A stretch of DNA of 64,000 bases, taken from JACKAL01 sp964400355 (GTDB lineage: Bacteria; Bdellovibrionota; Bdellovibrionia; Bdellovibrionales; JAGQZY01). Under the pieces are notes generated by a model. The model did not search any database and was not told where the DNA came from. It saw only the letters and a list, made by a program, of their open reading frames with translations. The DNA is taken from positions 124,001-188,000 of the forward strand of contig CAYNTO010000001.1 in NCBI GenBank assembly GCA_964400355.1. The letters run 5' to 3'. A program made the translations under genes and the position numbers. The stretch's first letter is position 1. Each line of letters opens with the position of its first letter. This document shows positions 1 to 8,098 of this stretch, one piece after another.

Positions 1-141
1 GAAGAGCGCCTTTCCGATGGTGGATACTCGATCAAAGGATATGACGAGGCGGCGGCCAACAAAGTGATGAAGCGCTTGCTCGAGTTTCTCGTCAATCGTC
101 CGGACCGTGAAGACTTCATTGACGAGTTTAAAGCCTTTTAA
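1..141 (+). CDS. C-terminal end of an unidentified protein (partial)
   Basis: An open frame runs from base 1 to a TAA at 139-141, giving 46 residues that end in DFIDEFKAF. The start lies outside the window. The fragment is charged and looks helical. It shows no motif I recognise, so no function is offered. The next gene begins about 25 bases downstream on the same strand, so the two may be cotranscribed. Confidence 0.6.
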   Translation, partial: EERLSDGGYSIKGYDEAAANKVMKRLLEFLVNRPDREDFIDEFKAF

Positions 142-178
142 ATAAAATAAAATCAACGGCTTAATGCCCAAGGTCAAG

Positions 179-2056
179 ATGCGTACACTGCTTGGAATTT
201 TATTTCAAATTCTCTACATGAGCTTTGCAAGCGGCAGCGTATTTTTATTCACCAGCATCGTTGCGCCTTTAAAACCTGTGATTAGTCATCCCTCCACACA
301 TCTTCCGCGCATGAGTATTCGTATGAACGAGTACTCGCTTCCGATGGCCGCACTCGAAGACGACTATAATGTTGGTGAATTGGAAGACGAAGTGATTCCC
401 AACAATATCCCAGCTCGAGTTTTGCGCCCGGGAAATGTGGAAATGAAAATCACTGTTCCTGTTTTGCGCATTCCGAGCATGCGCGTTCAGGCGAGCACCA
501 TTCAAGAGTTGTCTTTAGGTGTGACGCCAATTGCACAACCGGTCGCATACAAAGAGACTGAACCACAAACAGTAGATCCCGGTGCCGCTGCTATGATGAG
601 CCTCCTTAAACATCCCCACTATTGGATCGAAGGAAAAATTCAGCTGATGGATGGCTTAGCGCTCGCCAGTTCTCACGATAAGATCAATGTGGGTTGGGTG
701 TTGGATGGAGAGATCAAGCGCGAAGGCCGTGTATCTATCAACGAGGGAACGTATACAATTAAAGTCGATAAACTCCAGGGTGAATTGGTTGCAGAACTCG
801 TAGACGCTAAAGGTTTCGTCATGGGTGAGGCGACGATTGATTTAGATAAGGTCATGCGCGAGCGCGGAGACGCCAACATCACAATCGCCGATGTGGATCT
901 TAAACTGGCACCTTACAATTTTGGATTCAGAGCGCGCACGCTATCGGTATACGATACGCCATCGAGCAAGATGCCTATTGCTCAAGCCGAGGTGTCTTTA
1001 GGCCGCCACGATCTGCACTTTCCTTCGAATGAGCGCGGCGAAGTGAAGAGCGATGGACTGAGTGCGAAATCGACAGCAGTGCTTTACGCTGCTAAAGGTG
1101 GCCACCGCGAAACTATAGTGATTGCCGATTTCGCTAAAGAGCAGCGTATGCGCATGTTCCCTGAGAAATATGTAAAAGCCTTGTTCGATGCGATCGAGTT
1201 TCCAAAAGAGTTTCGCGATCAGGGCGTAATCTGGGGCCAAGTGGTCAATCGTGGTGTCGCCACAGGCGGTTACCGCGTGCGTTTGGCTCAGCACCGCGAA
1301 GTTACACCCATTTATTTTGATATGTACATTCCCATGAAGCAAAACAAAGAAACCTCGGCCGATGGCCAGTACGCCTTTGTCGGTTTGCTCGAGGGTTACT
1401 ACGAGATCGAAGTGATCGATTCCACCGATGCGGTGATCGATACGAAAATTGTTTACGTGCAGCCGGCGGCAGTATCGACTGTGGAGTTTGAAGTGGCTCG
1501 TAGTAAAACGGTATACGTGAAATACTTCGATCCGTTCCGAACGGCCCCGCGGCCTATCGAATACGTCACCTTGGGACAAAAGAGCACGCTGACCGCTGAG
1601 ACAGAAACGGCTGTAGCCATCAACACCTTTGCGGGTGAAGATCCGCTATTGCTCTTTGCGCGCACAGAAAATGCAGACACCGGGAGCGCCTCTTTTGCCA
1701 GCCGCTCTAACAAATACCAGGAAATTCCCGTGCTCGATCACTCGTGGTTTGAGGCGATCGCCAAAAAATACAAGTTCGACAAAGCCCAAGGCGCCATCGT
1801 TGGCTTCGTGGACACTCAAGAACATTTCCAAGTATACCTCGACAAGGCCGTTCTCGATTACAAGGTTCTTTACTTCGACGTACAAGGGAACATCCTCACG
1901 CCAAAAGACGTAGGCCGCCAACGCGCAGGTTTCATATTCTACAACACCAGCTCCGACCTCCATACCGTGCTCATCGAAACCAACTCCGGCCAAATGGTTT
2001 CCGAACTCGCCTACGTCGATGGCGAATCCGTCGCCGTCCTCTACAAATCCCTCTAG
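179..2056 (+). CDS. Large exported protein of unknown function
   Basis: About 625 residues. The N-terminus (MRTLLGILFQILYMSF...) is a hydrophobic signal or anchor segment, so the protein is probably periplasmic or outer-membrane associated. I chose the ATG at 179 because AAGG lies five bases upstream; an in-frame ATG at 164 would only add MPKVK. The middle contains beta-rich stretches resembling carboxypeptidase-regulatory or transthyretin-like folds, for example GQYAFVGLLEGYYEIEV around residue 400. That resemblance is an inference from pattern. I see no catalytic motif and no clear repeats. The stop codon abuts a REP-like arm. The family is not recognised beyond this, but length and codon use support a real gene. 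Confidence 0.85.
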   Translation: MRTLLGILFQILYMSFASGSVFLFTSIVAPLKPVISHPSTHLPRMSIRMNEYSLPMAALEDDYNVGELEDEVIPNNIPARVLRPGNVEMKITVPVLRIPSMRVQASTIQELSLGVTPIAQPVAYKETEPQTVDPGAAAMMSLLKHPHYWIEGKIQLMDGLALASSHDKINVGWVLDGEIKREGRVSINEGTYTIKVDKLQGELVAELVDAKGFVMGEATIDLDKVMRERGDANITIADVDLKLAPYNFGFRARTLSVYDTPSSKMPIAQAEVSLGRHDLHFPSNERGEVKSDGLSAKSTAVLYAAKGGHRETIVIADFAKEQRMRMFPEKYVKALFDAIEFPKEFRDQGVIWGQVVNRGVATGGYRVRLAQHREVTPIYFDMYIPMKQNKETSADGQYAFVGLLEGYYEIEVIDSTDAVIDTKIVYVQPAAVSTVEFEVARSKTVYVKYFDPFRTAPRPIEYVTLGQKSTLTAETETAVAINTFAGEDPLLLFARTENADTGSASFASRSNKYQEIPVLDHSWFEAIAKKYKFDKAQGAIVGFVDTQEHFQVYLDKAVLDYKVLYFDVQGNILTPKDVGRQRAGFIFYNTSSDLHTVLIETNSGQMVSELAYVDGESVAVLYKSL

Positions 2057-2080
2057 GTTGCGGCTCCCACTTTGGTAGCG
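2056..2080 (+). repeat. Left REP arm flanking the RAYT remnant
   Basis: The segment GCGGCTCCCACTTTGGTAGCG starts directly after the TAG of the upstream gene. It recurs in inverted orientation at 2594-2615 with one substitution and one length difference. The same string is found again at 53913-53933. The GTAGCG end followed by a CACGCGTTA-like string also occurs in the palindrome at 57364. It is interpreted as one arm of a REP element mobilised by a RAYT. Confidence 0.7.
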
Positions 2081-2088
2081 CGCACGCG

Positions 2089-2508
2089 TTATGAGAGCCG
2101 TGTTTCCAAAGTACTGGGGGCTCTCGTATTTCGATCGCGCATCAACTTGAAATTCTTATTGCGAAGAGCTTGCCGAACCTGAGCATAGTCGGTCTCAGAA
2201 TATCCTGTATTTAGCCAACTCAGCGTACCATCGACATCGGAAAACAATGTTTCATCCGGCACCATCGGAAAGGTGAGTCTGGAGCCACCGATACTCGCGT
2301 TCGGGGTGGAGATCAGCAAATGGAAATGATTGTTCATCAATACAAAGCTATGAATGCGCGCATCGTAAATGTATGCAGTGTAAGCGAGATGCCTGCAAAA
2401 TATATCCCAAACCTGTTGAAGTTCCACTTCGAACCACTCCTGGTTTATGCATCTTGCGGTAACATGATACGGATGTTGATCTGTAAAAATTCGCTTGGCT
2501 CTTCCCAT
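2089..2508 (-). pseudogene. REP-associated tyrosine transposase (RAYT, Y1_Tnp) with an internal deletion
   Basis: The 139-residue frame begins like a RAYT, with a YHVTAR strand and the HUH metal motif in MNNHFHLLI at about residues 57-65. In this family the HUH motif is followed by roughly 70-100 residues that carry the catalytic tyrosine and a conserved Arg/Asn-Pro helix. Here the sequence jumps from NASIG straight to GSRLTFPMVPDE, which resembles the C-terminal tail of the family (LFSDVDGTLSWLN). The reading frame survives but the catalytic helix is missing, so an in-frame deletion is the simplest reading and the protein should be inactive as a nuclease. It lies between inverted REP arms at 2056 and 2594. 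A retained DNA-binding role cannot be excluded. Confidence 0.75.
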
Positions 2509-2593
2509 AAATTCACGTGTTGCGAGTTGAAAGCCTGTCTTACGAACAACGTACAGCGCACTCTAGGAAATAAATCCGAATATAATGCGGTTG

Positions 2594-2615
2594 CGCTACC
2601 ACAGTGGGAGCCGCA
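2594..2615 (-). repeat. Right REP arm flanking the RAYT remnant
   Basis: CGCTACCACAGTGGGAGCCGC is the near-exact reverse complement of the arm at 2056-2080 (CCCACTTTGG against CCCACTGTGG). The two arms enclose the transposase remnant. The element ends about 77 bases before the antiporter start. Confidence 0.7.
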
Positions 2616-2692
2616 CCATTTGTTGCTAAGTTCACAAAGATTGCGCATTGAGGACAACTATTTGTCTGTGCGGGTCCGTAAAATAGGGTGGA

Positions 2693-3913
2693 ATGACCAC
2701 TACAATTCTTTTTTGGTATATTTTTGCGGGCCTACTGTTGCTCAGCGTGGGGAGTCTCCACTTTTTCTTACGTAGAGCACCCCTCACGAGGAGCCTCGTC
2801 TACTTGCTGTGTGGTATAGTTCTTGGCCCCGCACTGTTCGGTTTTATTCAATTTGATATAAAAAGTAATTTACAAATTATTGAGCTATTGAGTGAGCTGG
2901 TGGTGATAGTTTCCGTGTTTGTTGCTGGAATAAAAATGAAGCCATCTCTCTCGAGCAAACGGTGGCGCACCCCGGTACTCCTGGCGTTTCTTTCGTTAAC
3001 AATCGGAGTCGCCCTGCTCACGGGCATCGGTTATTTTGCTTTAGGATTACCGCTGGGCGTGGCTGTAATTCTGGGAGCCGTGTTGGCGCCGACAGACCCA
3101 GTGCTCGCCTCCTCACTCCAGGTGGAGGACAAAGACGACGATGATTTATTGAGGTTTACTCTGACCGCGGAAGCGGGCATGAATGATGGATCCACATTTC
3201 CGTTCTTGATGTTGGGACTAGCTCTCCTCGGTGTGCACGAGCTCGGTAGTTACGGCACGCACTGGTTGGTCCATGATGTTATCTATAAAATAACGGGCGC
3301 AATCGTGATTGGCGCTGTAATAACGAAAATGGCCACACTCGCGCTGAACCGTTTAAAGATCGGGCCCAAGTCGGAGTTTGTGGTGGATGAATTTTTTGGT
3401 ATGGGCCTATTGTTCTTGGTCTACGGCCTGTGCTTGTATGCCGACGTCTACGGGTTTATTGCCGCTTTTGTTGCCGGAATTCTTTTTCGCAAACACGAAG
3501 AGCGGGATGTACAAACGGCGGATAAAGAAGCCAGCAATGAGATTATTCAGTTTAACGATAGCTTGGAGAAGCTGGGCGAGTTTGTAATTATCGTTTTCTT
3601 CGGAAGTGTGCTCCGTTGGTCCCATTTTAGCCTATTAAACTTAACAATGGCAGCAACGCTATTATTTATCGTTCGGCCGCTCTCCGTGCTGCCGTCACTG
3701 GCGCGCATGAATCGTGAACAAAAAGCGATGGTCAGTTGGTTTGGAATCCGTGGAGTGGGAACATTTTATTATCTCTCCTACGCCCTGGTAAAAACAGACT
3801 GGACCCCTCCCATGGAGATGGTCACTCAGATAGCTATTGTCACGGTTACTGCGTCCATCATTTTGCACGGTCTTAGCGCCAATCCACTTATGCTTCGCTA
3901 CAAGCGTGTTTAG
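2693..3913 (+). CDS. CPA1-family cation:proton antiporter (NhaP-type)
   Basis: A 406-residue integral membrane protein with about 11-12 hydrophobic segments. It exchanges Na+ or K+ for protons across the inner membrane, which supports pH and salt homeostasis. Diagnostic CPA1 signatures are the TDP motif at residues 134-136 (LAPTDPVLAS) and the ND pair at about 164-165 (EAGMNDGS), which form the ion-binding site. The length matches a short NhaP without a cytosolic regulatory tail. The start ATG is preceded by AGGGTGG. Ion specificity cannot be told from the sequence. The gene stands alone; the next gene, an alcohol dehydrogenase, is 118 bases downstream. Confidence 0.9.
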   Translation: MTTTILFWYIFAGLLLLSVGSLHFFLRRAPLTRSLVYLLCGIVLGPALFGFIQFDIKSNLQIIELLSELVVIVSVFVAGIKMKPSLSSKRWRTPVLLAFLSLTIGVALLTGIGYFALGLPLGVAVILGAVLAPTDPVLASSLQVEDKDDDDLLRFTLTAEAGMNDGSTFPFLMLGLALLGVHELGSYGTHWLVHDVIYKITGAIVIGAVITKMATLALNRLKIGPKSEFVVDEFFGMGLLFLVYGLCLYADVYGFIAAFVAGILFRKHEERDVQTADKEASNEIIQFNDSLEKLGEFVIIVFFGSVLRWSHFSLLNLTMAATLLFIVRPLSVLPSLARMNREQKAMVSWFGIRGVGTFYYLSYALVKTDWTPPMEMVTQIAIVTVTASIILHGLSANPLMLRYKRV

Positions 3914-3977
3914 TAAAGTTCACATTAACTTAGCACAATCGCCAACCAATCCCCCCACGCTCGATTATTATAGTTCT

Positions 3978-3995
3978 GTTTAAAGTTTTTTAAAC
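3978..3995. promoter_or_regulatory. AT-rich inverted repeat upstream of the alcohol dehydrogenase
   Basis: GTTTAAA and TTTAAAC are separated by four bases and lie about 37-54 bases before the start codon at 4032. This is a plausible operator or promoter-region dyad. Nothing in the sequence identifies the binding protein. Confidence 0.3.
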
Positions 3996-4031
3996 TACAC
4001 CGCTGGCGGAGCCACAGAACAGGAGTCAAGT

Positions 4032-5204
4032 ATGAGAGCAGTAACATGGCACGGAAGACACGATATGCGAGTGGATAATGTCCCAGACCCTAAAATTCAG
4101 CACCCGAGAGACGCAATTATTCGTATTACGTCTACGGCTATTTGTGGTTCTGATCTCCACTTGTACAATGGAATGATGGCCGGCATGAAATCGGGCGATA
4201 TCATTGGTCACGAGCCAATGGGAATCGTAGAAGAGGTCGGTAGTTCCGTGACTCACTTAAAAAAAGGAGATCGCGTCGTTGTTCCGTTTACGATTTCATG
4301 CGGCTCTTGCTACTTCTGCGATAAAGACTTGTTCTCTCTATGTGATGAATCAAATCCCAACCGCAGTGACGCCGAAAAGGCCTTGGGCCATTCACCCGCA
4401 GGTCTGTTTGGTTATTCGCATCTTACTGGAGGATTCCCGGGGGGGCAGGCGGAATATTTGCGCGTACCATTTGCAGATGTTGGTCCCATAAAAATTCCAG
4501 AGATGCTCGCCGATGAGCAGGTGCTTTTCCTATCTGATATTTTGCCTACGGGCTGGATGGCGGCGGCCAATTGCGATATCCAGCCAACCGACACCGTGGC
4601 CGTGTGGGGTTGCGGACCCGTTGGTCAATTTGCGATTCAAAGTGCGTGGTTGATGGGTGCAAAACGCGTCATCGCTATCGATGATTTCGAAGGCCGATTG
4701 CAAATGGCAAGAGACATTGGAAAAGCGGAGACCATCAATTTTTCGAAAGAGAAAGTTTACGACAGACTTATGGAAATGACTGGTGGTATGGGCCCGGATA
4801 AGTGTATCGAGGCAGTAGGCGGTGAAGCGCACACGGCAAACGCGCTTGTCGATGGTAAAGACACCACTCTCCAGGCGATGCACGTTGGAGTCAATAGAGC
4901 CTACGCTTTGAATGAAGCGGTTATGAACTGTCGCAAAGGCGGGGTGGTATCGGTACCTGGCGTTTACACGGGCAATATCAAGGATTTCGCGGCAGGGGCA
5001 TTTATGAATAAAGGCCTAACCATGAAAACAGGCCAAACCCACGTGCAACACTATTTGCCGAAATTGTTAAAGCTGATCGAAGATAAAAAAATCGATCCAT
5101 CTCTCATTATTACTCATACTGTAAATTTGAGCGAGGCTCCGGCAGCCTACAAGCATTTTAACGAAGAGAAAGATAAGTATATCAAAGTGGTTCTCAAGCC
5201 ATAA
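4032..5204 (+). CDS. Zinc-dependent alcohol dehydrogenase (FdhA/threonine dehydrogenase-like MDR family)
   Basis: A 390-residue medium-chain dehydrogenase/reductase that should oxidise an alcohol or aldehyde adduct with NAD(P). Catalytic zinc ligands are visible as C38 (AICGSDLH) and H60-E61 (GHEPMG). The structural zinc lobe has C90, C93, C96 and C104 (CGSCYFCDKDLFSLC). The Rossmann nucleotide-binding loop is GCGPVGQ near residue 192. The long C-terminal half and the GHSPAGLFGYSHLTGG insertion resemble glutathione-independent formaldehyde dehydrogenase-like proteins, so detoxification of short aldehydes is possible but not proven. AGGAG lies seven bases before the ATG. A strong hairpin terminator follows. 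Neighbouring genes suggest a stress context. Confidence 0.9.
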   Translation: MRAVTWHGRHDMRVDNVPDPKIQHPRDAIIRITSTAICGSDLHLYNGMMAGMKSGDIIGHEPMGIVEEVGSSVTHLKKGDRVVVPFTISCGSCYFCDKDLFSLCDESNPNRSDAEKALGHSPAGLFGYSHLTGGFPGGQAEYLRVPFADVGPIKIPEMLADEQVLFLSDILPTGWMAAANCDIQPTDTVAVWGCGPVGQFAIQSAWLMGAKRVIAIDDFEGRLQMARDIGKAETINFSKEKVYDRLMEMTGGMGPDKCIEAVGGEAHTANALVDGKDTTLQAMHVGVNRAYALNEAVMNCRKGGVVSVPGVYTGNIKDFAAGAFMNKGLTMKTGQTHVQHYLPKLLKLIEDKKIDPSLIITHTVNLSEAPAAYKHFNEEKDKYIKVVLKP

Positions 5205-5210
5205 GGTCTA

Positions 5211-5243
5211 AAGCCCGCTTCTAGCTTAGACGCGGGCTTTTTT
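5211..5243 (+). terminator. Intrinsic terminator after the first alcohol dehydrogenase
   Basis: The stem AAAGCCCGC/GCGGGCTTT with a 13-base loop is followed by TTTTA, seven bases after the stop codon. It is a textbook Rho-independent terminator on the plus strand. Confidence 0.9.
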
Positions 5244-5304
5244 ATCAAATAAAAAATTCACGTATAGAGAAGGCACGTACAGTTACATATACTGAGAGGT
5301 AAAA

Positions 5305-6429
5305 ATGATCCCAACAATCGGCTATGCTTCGAAATCAAAGACGAGTAAATTAAAACCTTACGAGTTCTCCCGCAAAGATGTCGGCCCGCACGAGATCCTC
5401 ATCGATATTCAATACTGTGGTGTGTGCCACTCTGATGTGCATCAGGTAAAGAACGAGTGGCAGAACACCCTCTATCCGTGCATGCCGGGCCATGAGATTA
5501 TCGGTGTGGTTGAAAAAGTGGGTAAAAAAGTTTCCCGGTGGAAAACCGGCGAACTGGTCGGTGTGGGCTGCATGATCGACTCGTGCCACAAGTGCGAGAG
5601 TTGCAAGGAGGGTCTTGAACAGTTCTGTGTTCGCGGTGCAACGGCAACCTATAACGGCAATTTGCGCCACCCTGAGGAATCGGAAAACACTTACGGTGGA
5701 TACTCTAAGAAAATTGTTGTTAAAGAAGATTTTGTTTTAAGAATTCCAAGAGGTATGGAGATCACCTCTGCCGCCCCCATTCTTTGCGCAGGAATTACCA
5801 CCTATTCCCCGATGCGCCACTGGAAGGTTAAAAAGGGAACAAGGGTAGGCGTAGTTGGAATTGGCGGTCTTGGCAATATGGCCATTAAGATCGCTCATGC
5901 GCTGGGAGCGGAGGTAACGGCGATTACTAGTTCTCGCGAAAAGATGGAGCATACGAAAAAGATCGGAGCCAAACATGTTTTGCTCTCTAAAGACAAAAAG
6001 GCAATGGCAAAGGCCGCAGGCACTCTGGATTTTATAATAAGCACCATTCCTCAACCACATGACATCAACCCCTTTATCGAACTCTTGGCCCGTGATGGCG
6101 TGATCTCGGTCGTGGGATGCTTAGCTCCCCTGACGGAGCCGCTCGATATGTCTAAAATGATAATGGAGCGAAGAACTCTAGCCACATCGGTGATTGGTGG
6201 GGTAGCCGAGACTCAAGAGGTTCTTGATTTTTGTGCCAAACACAAGATTGCGCCGGATATCGAGCTTATTGACATCCATGAGATCAATGAAGTTTACGAG
6301 CAGCTTCACAACGGTGATGTGGATCATCGCTTTGTGATAGATATGGCGTCGATCCAGGGCGACCACGAGAGTAAAGGCGTTCTTGAAAAATTGGGATTCA
6401 CTCCGGCCGAAAAGAAAAAAGCACATTGA
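5305..6429 (+). CDS. NADP-dependent zinc alcohol dehydrogenase, YahK/CAD type
   Basis: A 374-residue MDR enzyme of the cinnamyl-alcohol/aldehyde reductase branch (E. coli YahK-like), expected to reduce a broad range of aldehydes with NADPH. Visible features: catalytic zinc ligands C41 (CGVCHSDVH) and H63-E64 (PGHEIIG), a structural zinc lobe with C94, C97, C100 and C108, and a Rossmann loop GIGGLGNMA near residue 185. The start ATG has GAGAGG a few bases upstream. The Lys-rich C-terminal tail (EKKKAH) is slightly longer than usual. It has its own terminator and lies downstream of another alcohol dehydrogenase; each appears to be a separate unit. Confidence 0.92.
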   Translation: MIPTIGYASKSKTSKLKPYEFSRKDVGPHEILIDIQYCGVCHSDVHQVKNEWQNTLYPCMPGHEIIGVVEKVGKKVSRWKTGELVGVGCMIDSCHKCESCKEGLEQFCVRGATATYNGNLRHPEESENTYGGYSKKIVVKEDFVLRIPRGMEITSAAPILCAGITTYSPMRHWKVKKGTRVGVVGIGGLGNMAIKIAHALGAEVTAITSSREKMEHTKKIGAKHVLLSKDKKAMAKAAGTLDFIISTIPQPHDINPFIELLARDGVISVVGCLAPLTEPLDMSKMIMERRTLATSVIGGVAETQEVLDFCAKHKIAPDIELIDIHEINEVYEQLHNGDVDHRFVIDMASIQGDHESKGVLEKLGFTPAEKKKAH

Positions 6430-6433
6430 AAAT

Positions 6434-6464
6434 AAAAAGCGGAACTTTAAGGTCCCGCTTTTTT
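6434..6464 (+). terminator. Intrinsic terminator after the YahK-type gene
   Basis: AAAAAGCGG pairs with CCGCTTTTT around a 12-base loop and ends in a T-run, beginning five bases after the stop codon. Because A and T runs flank both sides, it may also work for the minus-strand gene that ends at 6517. Confidence 0.88.
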
Positions 6465-6516
6465 AAGCGGAGCGCTTCCGCGCTCAGCTCTAGACACTCT
6501 CATTTAGCAGTAAAAG

Positions 6517-6717
6517 CTATTTGCTTTTGTTAGCGGGGGTCTGAGGAGCATCGTTTTCAGATTTTGATGATTTATCGGCAATATCTGCAGAACGGGTAGC
6601 ATCCACATCTTTGGATCCCGTATCTTGCGATGATTTTTTCTCTTGCGGTGCTTGCGCAGGATTTTGAGAATTGTTTTTTTGATCTTGCCCTTGAGCATTT
6701 ACGTTTTGATTTGGCAT
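6517..6717 (-). CDS. Small disordered Gln/Asn/Ser-rich protein, member 1
   Basis: A 66-residue hydrophilic protein beginning MPNQNVNAQGQDQKNN. It has no aromatic core, no cysteine and no membrane segment, so it is probably intrinsically disordered. AAGGAGG lies four bases before the ATG, which is a very strong ribosome binding site for so small a frame. The first residues MPNQN match the neighbouring 42-residue protein, and the GQDQ and APQ strings recur in the 67-residue protein at 8302. No known family is recognised. The clustering with hemerythrin and alcohol dehydrogenases hints at a stress role, which is inference. Confidence 0.7.
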   Translation of the reverse strand: MPNQNVNAQGQDQKNNSQNPAQAPQEKKSSQDTGSKDVDATRSADIADKSSKSENDAPQTPANKSK

Positions 6718-6756
6718 ATAGCCTCCTTATTGGTTATTTCGTAATAAACTAAAATT

Positions 6757-6786
6757 AAAAACGGAGTGCAGTTCCTCACTCCGTTT
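6757..6786 (-). terminator. Intrinsic terminator after small protein 2
   Basis: AAACGGAGTG pairs with CACTCCGTTT around an 8-base loop. Read on the minus strand the stem runs into TTTTTAATTTT. It sits about 55 bases past the stop of the gene at 6840-6968. Confidence 0.85.
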
Positions 6787-6839
6787 CGAATTGCTGAATC
6801 TTAGCTGATAACTATATGTTATTAGAAAAGACTCAGGCT

Positions 6840-6968
6840 TTATGGTCGGTTAGCGGGTTTTTGAGATCCGCCCTTACCTGCAGAACCAGTCTGTTGCTTG
6901 TCATTTTTAGCAGCAGGTTGGTTTTGAGTTTTTTTCTGATCCATAGAATTCTGATTTTGGTTTGGCAT
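6840..6968 (-). CDS. Small disordered Gln/Lys-rich protein, member 2
   Basis: A 42-residue frame starting MPNQNQNSMDQKKTQNQ and ending in QKPANRP. It has GGAGG four bases before the ATG and its own terminator downstream, so it is a real transcription and translation unit despite its length. It shares MPNQN with the 66-residue protein downstream and a PAN-plus-basic ending (PANRP against PANKSK). The GKGGSQ stretch is loosely reminiscent of KGG-type stress proteins, which is a weak resemblance. It is too short for standard gene callers. Confidence 0.68.
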   Translation of the reverse strand: MPNQNQNSMDQKKTQNQPAAKNDKQQTGSAGKGGSQKPANRP

Positions 6969-7073
6969 CTTGCCTCCTGATTGGTTTGTAGAGTGATATT
7001 AGCAGATGAGCAGGGTTGAGTGGTGTTAGCCGTGTACAGACAGTGTGTAGTTACGGGCAACTATCATAAAAAA

Positions 7074-7102
7074 TTGGACCGCACTTCATTTGTACGGTCC
7101 AA
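7074..7102 (-). terminator. Intrinsic terminator after the hemerythrin-like gene
   Basis: TTGGACCG pairs with CGGTCCAA around a 13-base loop, and on the minus strand it is followed by TTTTTTAT. It lies about 28 bases beyond the stop codon at 7130. Confidence 0.9.
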
Positions 7103-7129
7103 ATATTAAAACGGATACCTGGTCTAGGC

Positions 7130-7708
7130 TTACTGCATTGCAAGTAGAGACTCAGCCTCTGGAGAGAGAGTGCGTTCGCTGATATCTTTTTGCGCAGGTA
7201 GCTCTTGAGCAAACTGCTCTTTTGCGGCCAAGTAAGATTCGAGCGCGATGTCTTGCTCCTCTTTTGACAAGAGTTTTCTGCAAGCCTTAAAGATCTCGTT
7301 TTCCTCTTCGCGGATATGGTGCTCTAAGTTCTCTTTTAAAACTTTGAACATTGGTATCCAGCGCTCACTCTCAGGGTCCAACTCTTTGAGGTCCTCAATA
7401 AGTTTATCGGCCACTAAATGCTCCTCATAACCTTCATTGGCGAGGTCCAGCTTGTCTTCGTTATTTGCCTCCTGAGCGCGAATGCGGAACAGTGCGTAGA
7501 GAGTCTTCTCCTCACCACGCGCGTGAGGGATGAGCTCATCGCAAATTTGAGCCAGATACTCTAGGCGCTCTTGGGGTTCAGCGTCCTCAGTTTTATTGAG
7601 TAGCTTTTTGAGGTCTTCATGCTCCGAAGAGAGCTGCGAGAATATTGTAACGTTAGAATTTTTCTTACCGGCCTGTTTGATCGATATTTTTTTAACTGAT
7701 TTTTTCAT
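7130..7708 (-). CDS. Hemerythrin-like (HHE cation-binding) protein
   Basis: A 192-residue, mostly alpha-helical cytosolic protein. Histidine and acidic residues fit a di-iron four-helix bundle: SSEHEDLK, IPHARGEEKTLY, YEEHLVADKL and LEHHIREEENEIF. Such proteins bind iron and oxygen, NO or peroxide and are commonly induced by stress. I chose the ATG at 7708 because AAGGAG lies just upstream; a longer open frame reaches 7819 but has no such site. The N-terminal 20 residues are basic (KKSVKKISIKQAGKK), and the C-terminal tail after residue 160 extends beyond the domain. Flanking genes encode small disordered proteins on the same strand. Confidence 0.88.
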   Translation of the reverse strand: MKKSVKKISIKQAGKKNSNVTIFSQLSSEHEDLKKLLNKTEDAEPQERLEYLAQICDELIPHARGEEKTLYALFRIRAQEANNEDKLDLANEGYEEHLVADKLIEDLKELDPESERWIPMFKVLKENLEHHIREEENEIFKACRKLLSKEEQDIALESYLAAKEQFAQELPAQKDISERTLSPEAESLLAMQ

Positions 7709-7852
7709 TTTATACTCCTTAGTGTGACTAAATATAGAGACAGTATAGATGAGGCGTGCGGGCGAGAGGTCTCGCGCTCGTGAAAATTCGATGTAGATTC
7801 GTTTACAAATGAAAAACAAGTGATAACAGTTTTACAAAAGTTAAAAAAGAAA

Positions 7853-7881
7853 GGGCAGCCACTTAGCAGGTGTGCCGCCCC
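7853..7881 (-). terminator. Probable imperfect terminator after small protein 3
   Basis: An imperfect stem (GGGCGGC against GGCTGCCC on the minus strand) is followed by TTTCTTTTTT. It lies about 47 bases past the stop at 7928. The mismatches lower confidence. Confidence 0.5.
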
Positions 7882-7927
7882 ATAGAGAGGTAATAGAAGG
7901 GTGGTAACGTGAAGAAGCTAGACGTCG

Positions 7928-8083
7928 CTATCTTCGAGAATTTTGGTTTTTAGAGGACTTTTCGTTTGTCGACTCGGACTGCTTGCCAGAGTTGTCTCGT
8001 TGCGCGGATTTATTGTTACCGGGTTCCGCGTTCGGAGTATTTTGATGTCCCTCTGAATCCAATATTTTAGTTTTTGTCGTCAT
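7928..8083 (-). CDS. Small disordered Asn/Ser/Lys-rich protein, member 3
   Basis: A 51-residue frame starting MTTKTKILDSEGHQNTPN and ending in KNQNSRR. CAGGAG lies a few bases before the ATG. It is strongly hydrophilic, low in hydrophobic residues and contains no cysteine. It resembles the neighbouring three small proteins in composition rather than in alignable sequence. A probable terminator follows. Function is unknown; it is included because of the ribosome binding site, the terminator and the company it keeps. Confidence 0.6.
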   Translation of the reverse strand: MTTKTKILDSEGHQNTPNAEPGNNKSAQRDNSGKQSESTNEKSSKNQNSRR

Positions 8084-8098
8084 GATAGCTCCTGATTA

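Noticed and set aside
998..1579. Long antisense frame inside the first large gene
   Set aside because: It is a shadow of the sense frame, with composition typical of reverse-strand reading and no start signal.
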